Shown: in pieces, positions 63,902-64,000 of the stretch
Layout: each line of letters begins with the position of its first letter
Numbering within the stretch: position 1 is the stretch's first letter
Assembly: GCF_013155275.1 (NCBI RefSeq)
Contig: NZ_JABJXS010000008.1
Coordinates: forward strand, 113,185-177,184
DNA length: 64,000 nt
From: Brenneria sp. hezel4-2-4
GTDB taxonomy: Bacteria; Pseudomonadota; Gammaproteobacteria; Enterobacterales; Enterobacteriaceae
Direction: 5' to 3'
Made by a program: the position numbers and the translations under genes
The notes under the pieces: generated by a model
Told to the model about the DNA's origin: nothing
The model's input: only the letters and a program-made list of their open reading frames with translations
The model's database searches: none

Positions 63902-64000
63902 ATTTAATCAGACAATCTGTGTGGGCACTCACAAGACAATATCGGCAAACGATATAAAAAAGTCTTGAAGAGTGACTGACAGTAAATTCATTACGAATAA

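Overview
This 64 kb window is a piece of enterobacterial chromosome. Proteins and gene order match Enterobacterales throughout (pyrE-slmA-dut-coaBC-radC-rpmBG-mutM-coaD-waaA-waa-hldD-kbl-tdh, ubiEJB-tatABCD, fadBA-pepQ-yigZ-trkH-hemG-rrn). The Mg-type hemB between tatD and rfaH, the 127-bp ERIC element and the joining of ppc-argECBH to udp and rmuC suggest a soft-rot lineage (Pectobacterium/Dickeya/Brenneria group). That genus-level placement is inference.

Layout. (1) 1-8.5 kb: end of pyrE, then slmA, dut, coaBC, radC, rpmBG, mutM, a family 4 glycosyltransferase, coaD and waaA. (2) 8.5-21.4 kb: lipopolysaccharide core locus, all on the minus strand. hldD-waaF-waaC-waaL form the inner-core/ligase operon. 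A JUMPstart/ops element then heads a second operon: a second O-antigen-ligase-like gene, waaQ, waaG, waaP, waaB, two family 8 glycosyltransferases and a family 25 glycosyltransferase. Much of this second operon is clearly AT-rich compared with its surroundings. (3) 21.4-29.6 kb: kbl-tdh, yibQ, envC, a 3' remnant of gpmI, yibN, secB, gpsA, cysE. (4) 29.8-36.9 kb: pagP, bioP, metR/metE, udp and a tyrosine phosphatase. (5) 37-44.6 kb: ppc and the divergent argE/argCBH cluster. (6) 44.9-56 kb: rmuC, ubiEJB, tatABCD, hemB, rfaH, ubiD, fre. (7) 56-64 kb: fadBA, pepQ, yigZ, trkH, hemG and the promoter/leader of an rRNA operon whose 16S gene lies beyond the window.

How the parts work together. Lipid A-core assembly dominates the first third: WaaA adds Kdo, HldD makes the heptose donor, WaaC/F/Q add heptoses, WaaP phosphorylates, WaaG/B and the GT8 enzymes extend the outer core, WaaL-type proteins ligate O antigen, and PagP later palmitoylates lipid A. 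The regulator that reads the ops element, RfaH, is encoded in the same window. Regulatory sites fit their genes: ArgR boxes at argE/argC, MetJ-like boxes before metE, a CRP pair 52 bp apart before udp, a FadR operator before fadB and a LexA-type box before rmuC.

The most unusual signal is a pair of small palindromic elements of one family (164 and 130 bp, after metE and after argH). Each sits exactly between two perfect copies (20 and 22 bp) of the local terminator hairpin, which makes them look like mobile elements that target intrinsic terminators and end up transcribed in 3' UTRs.
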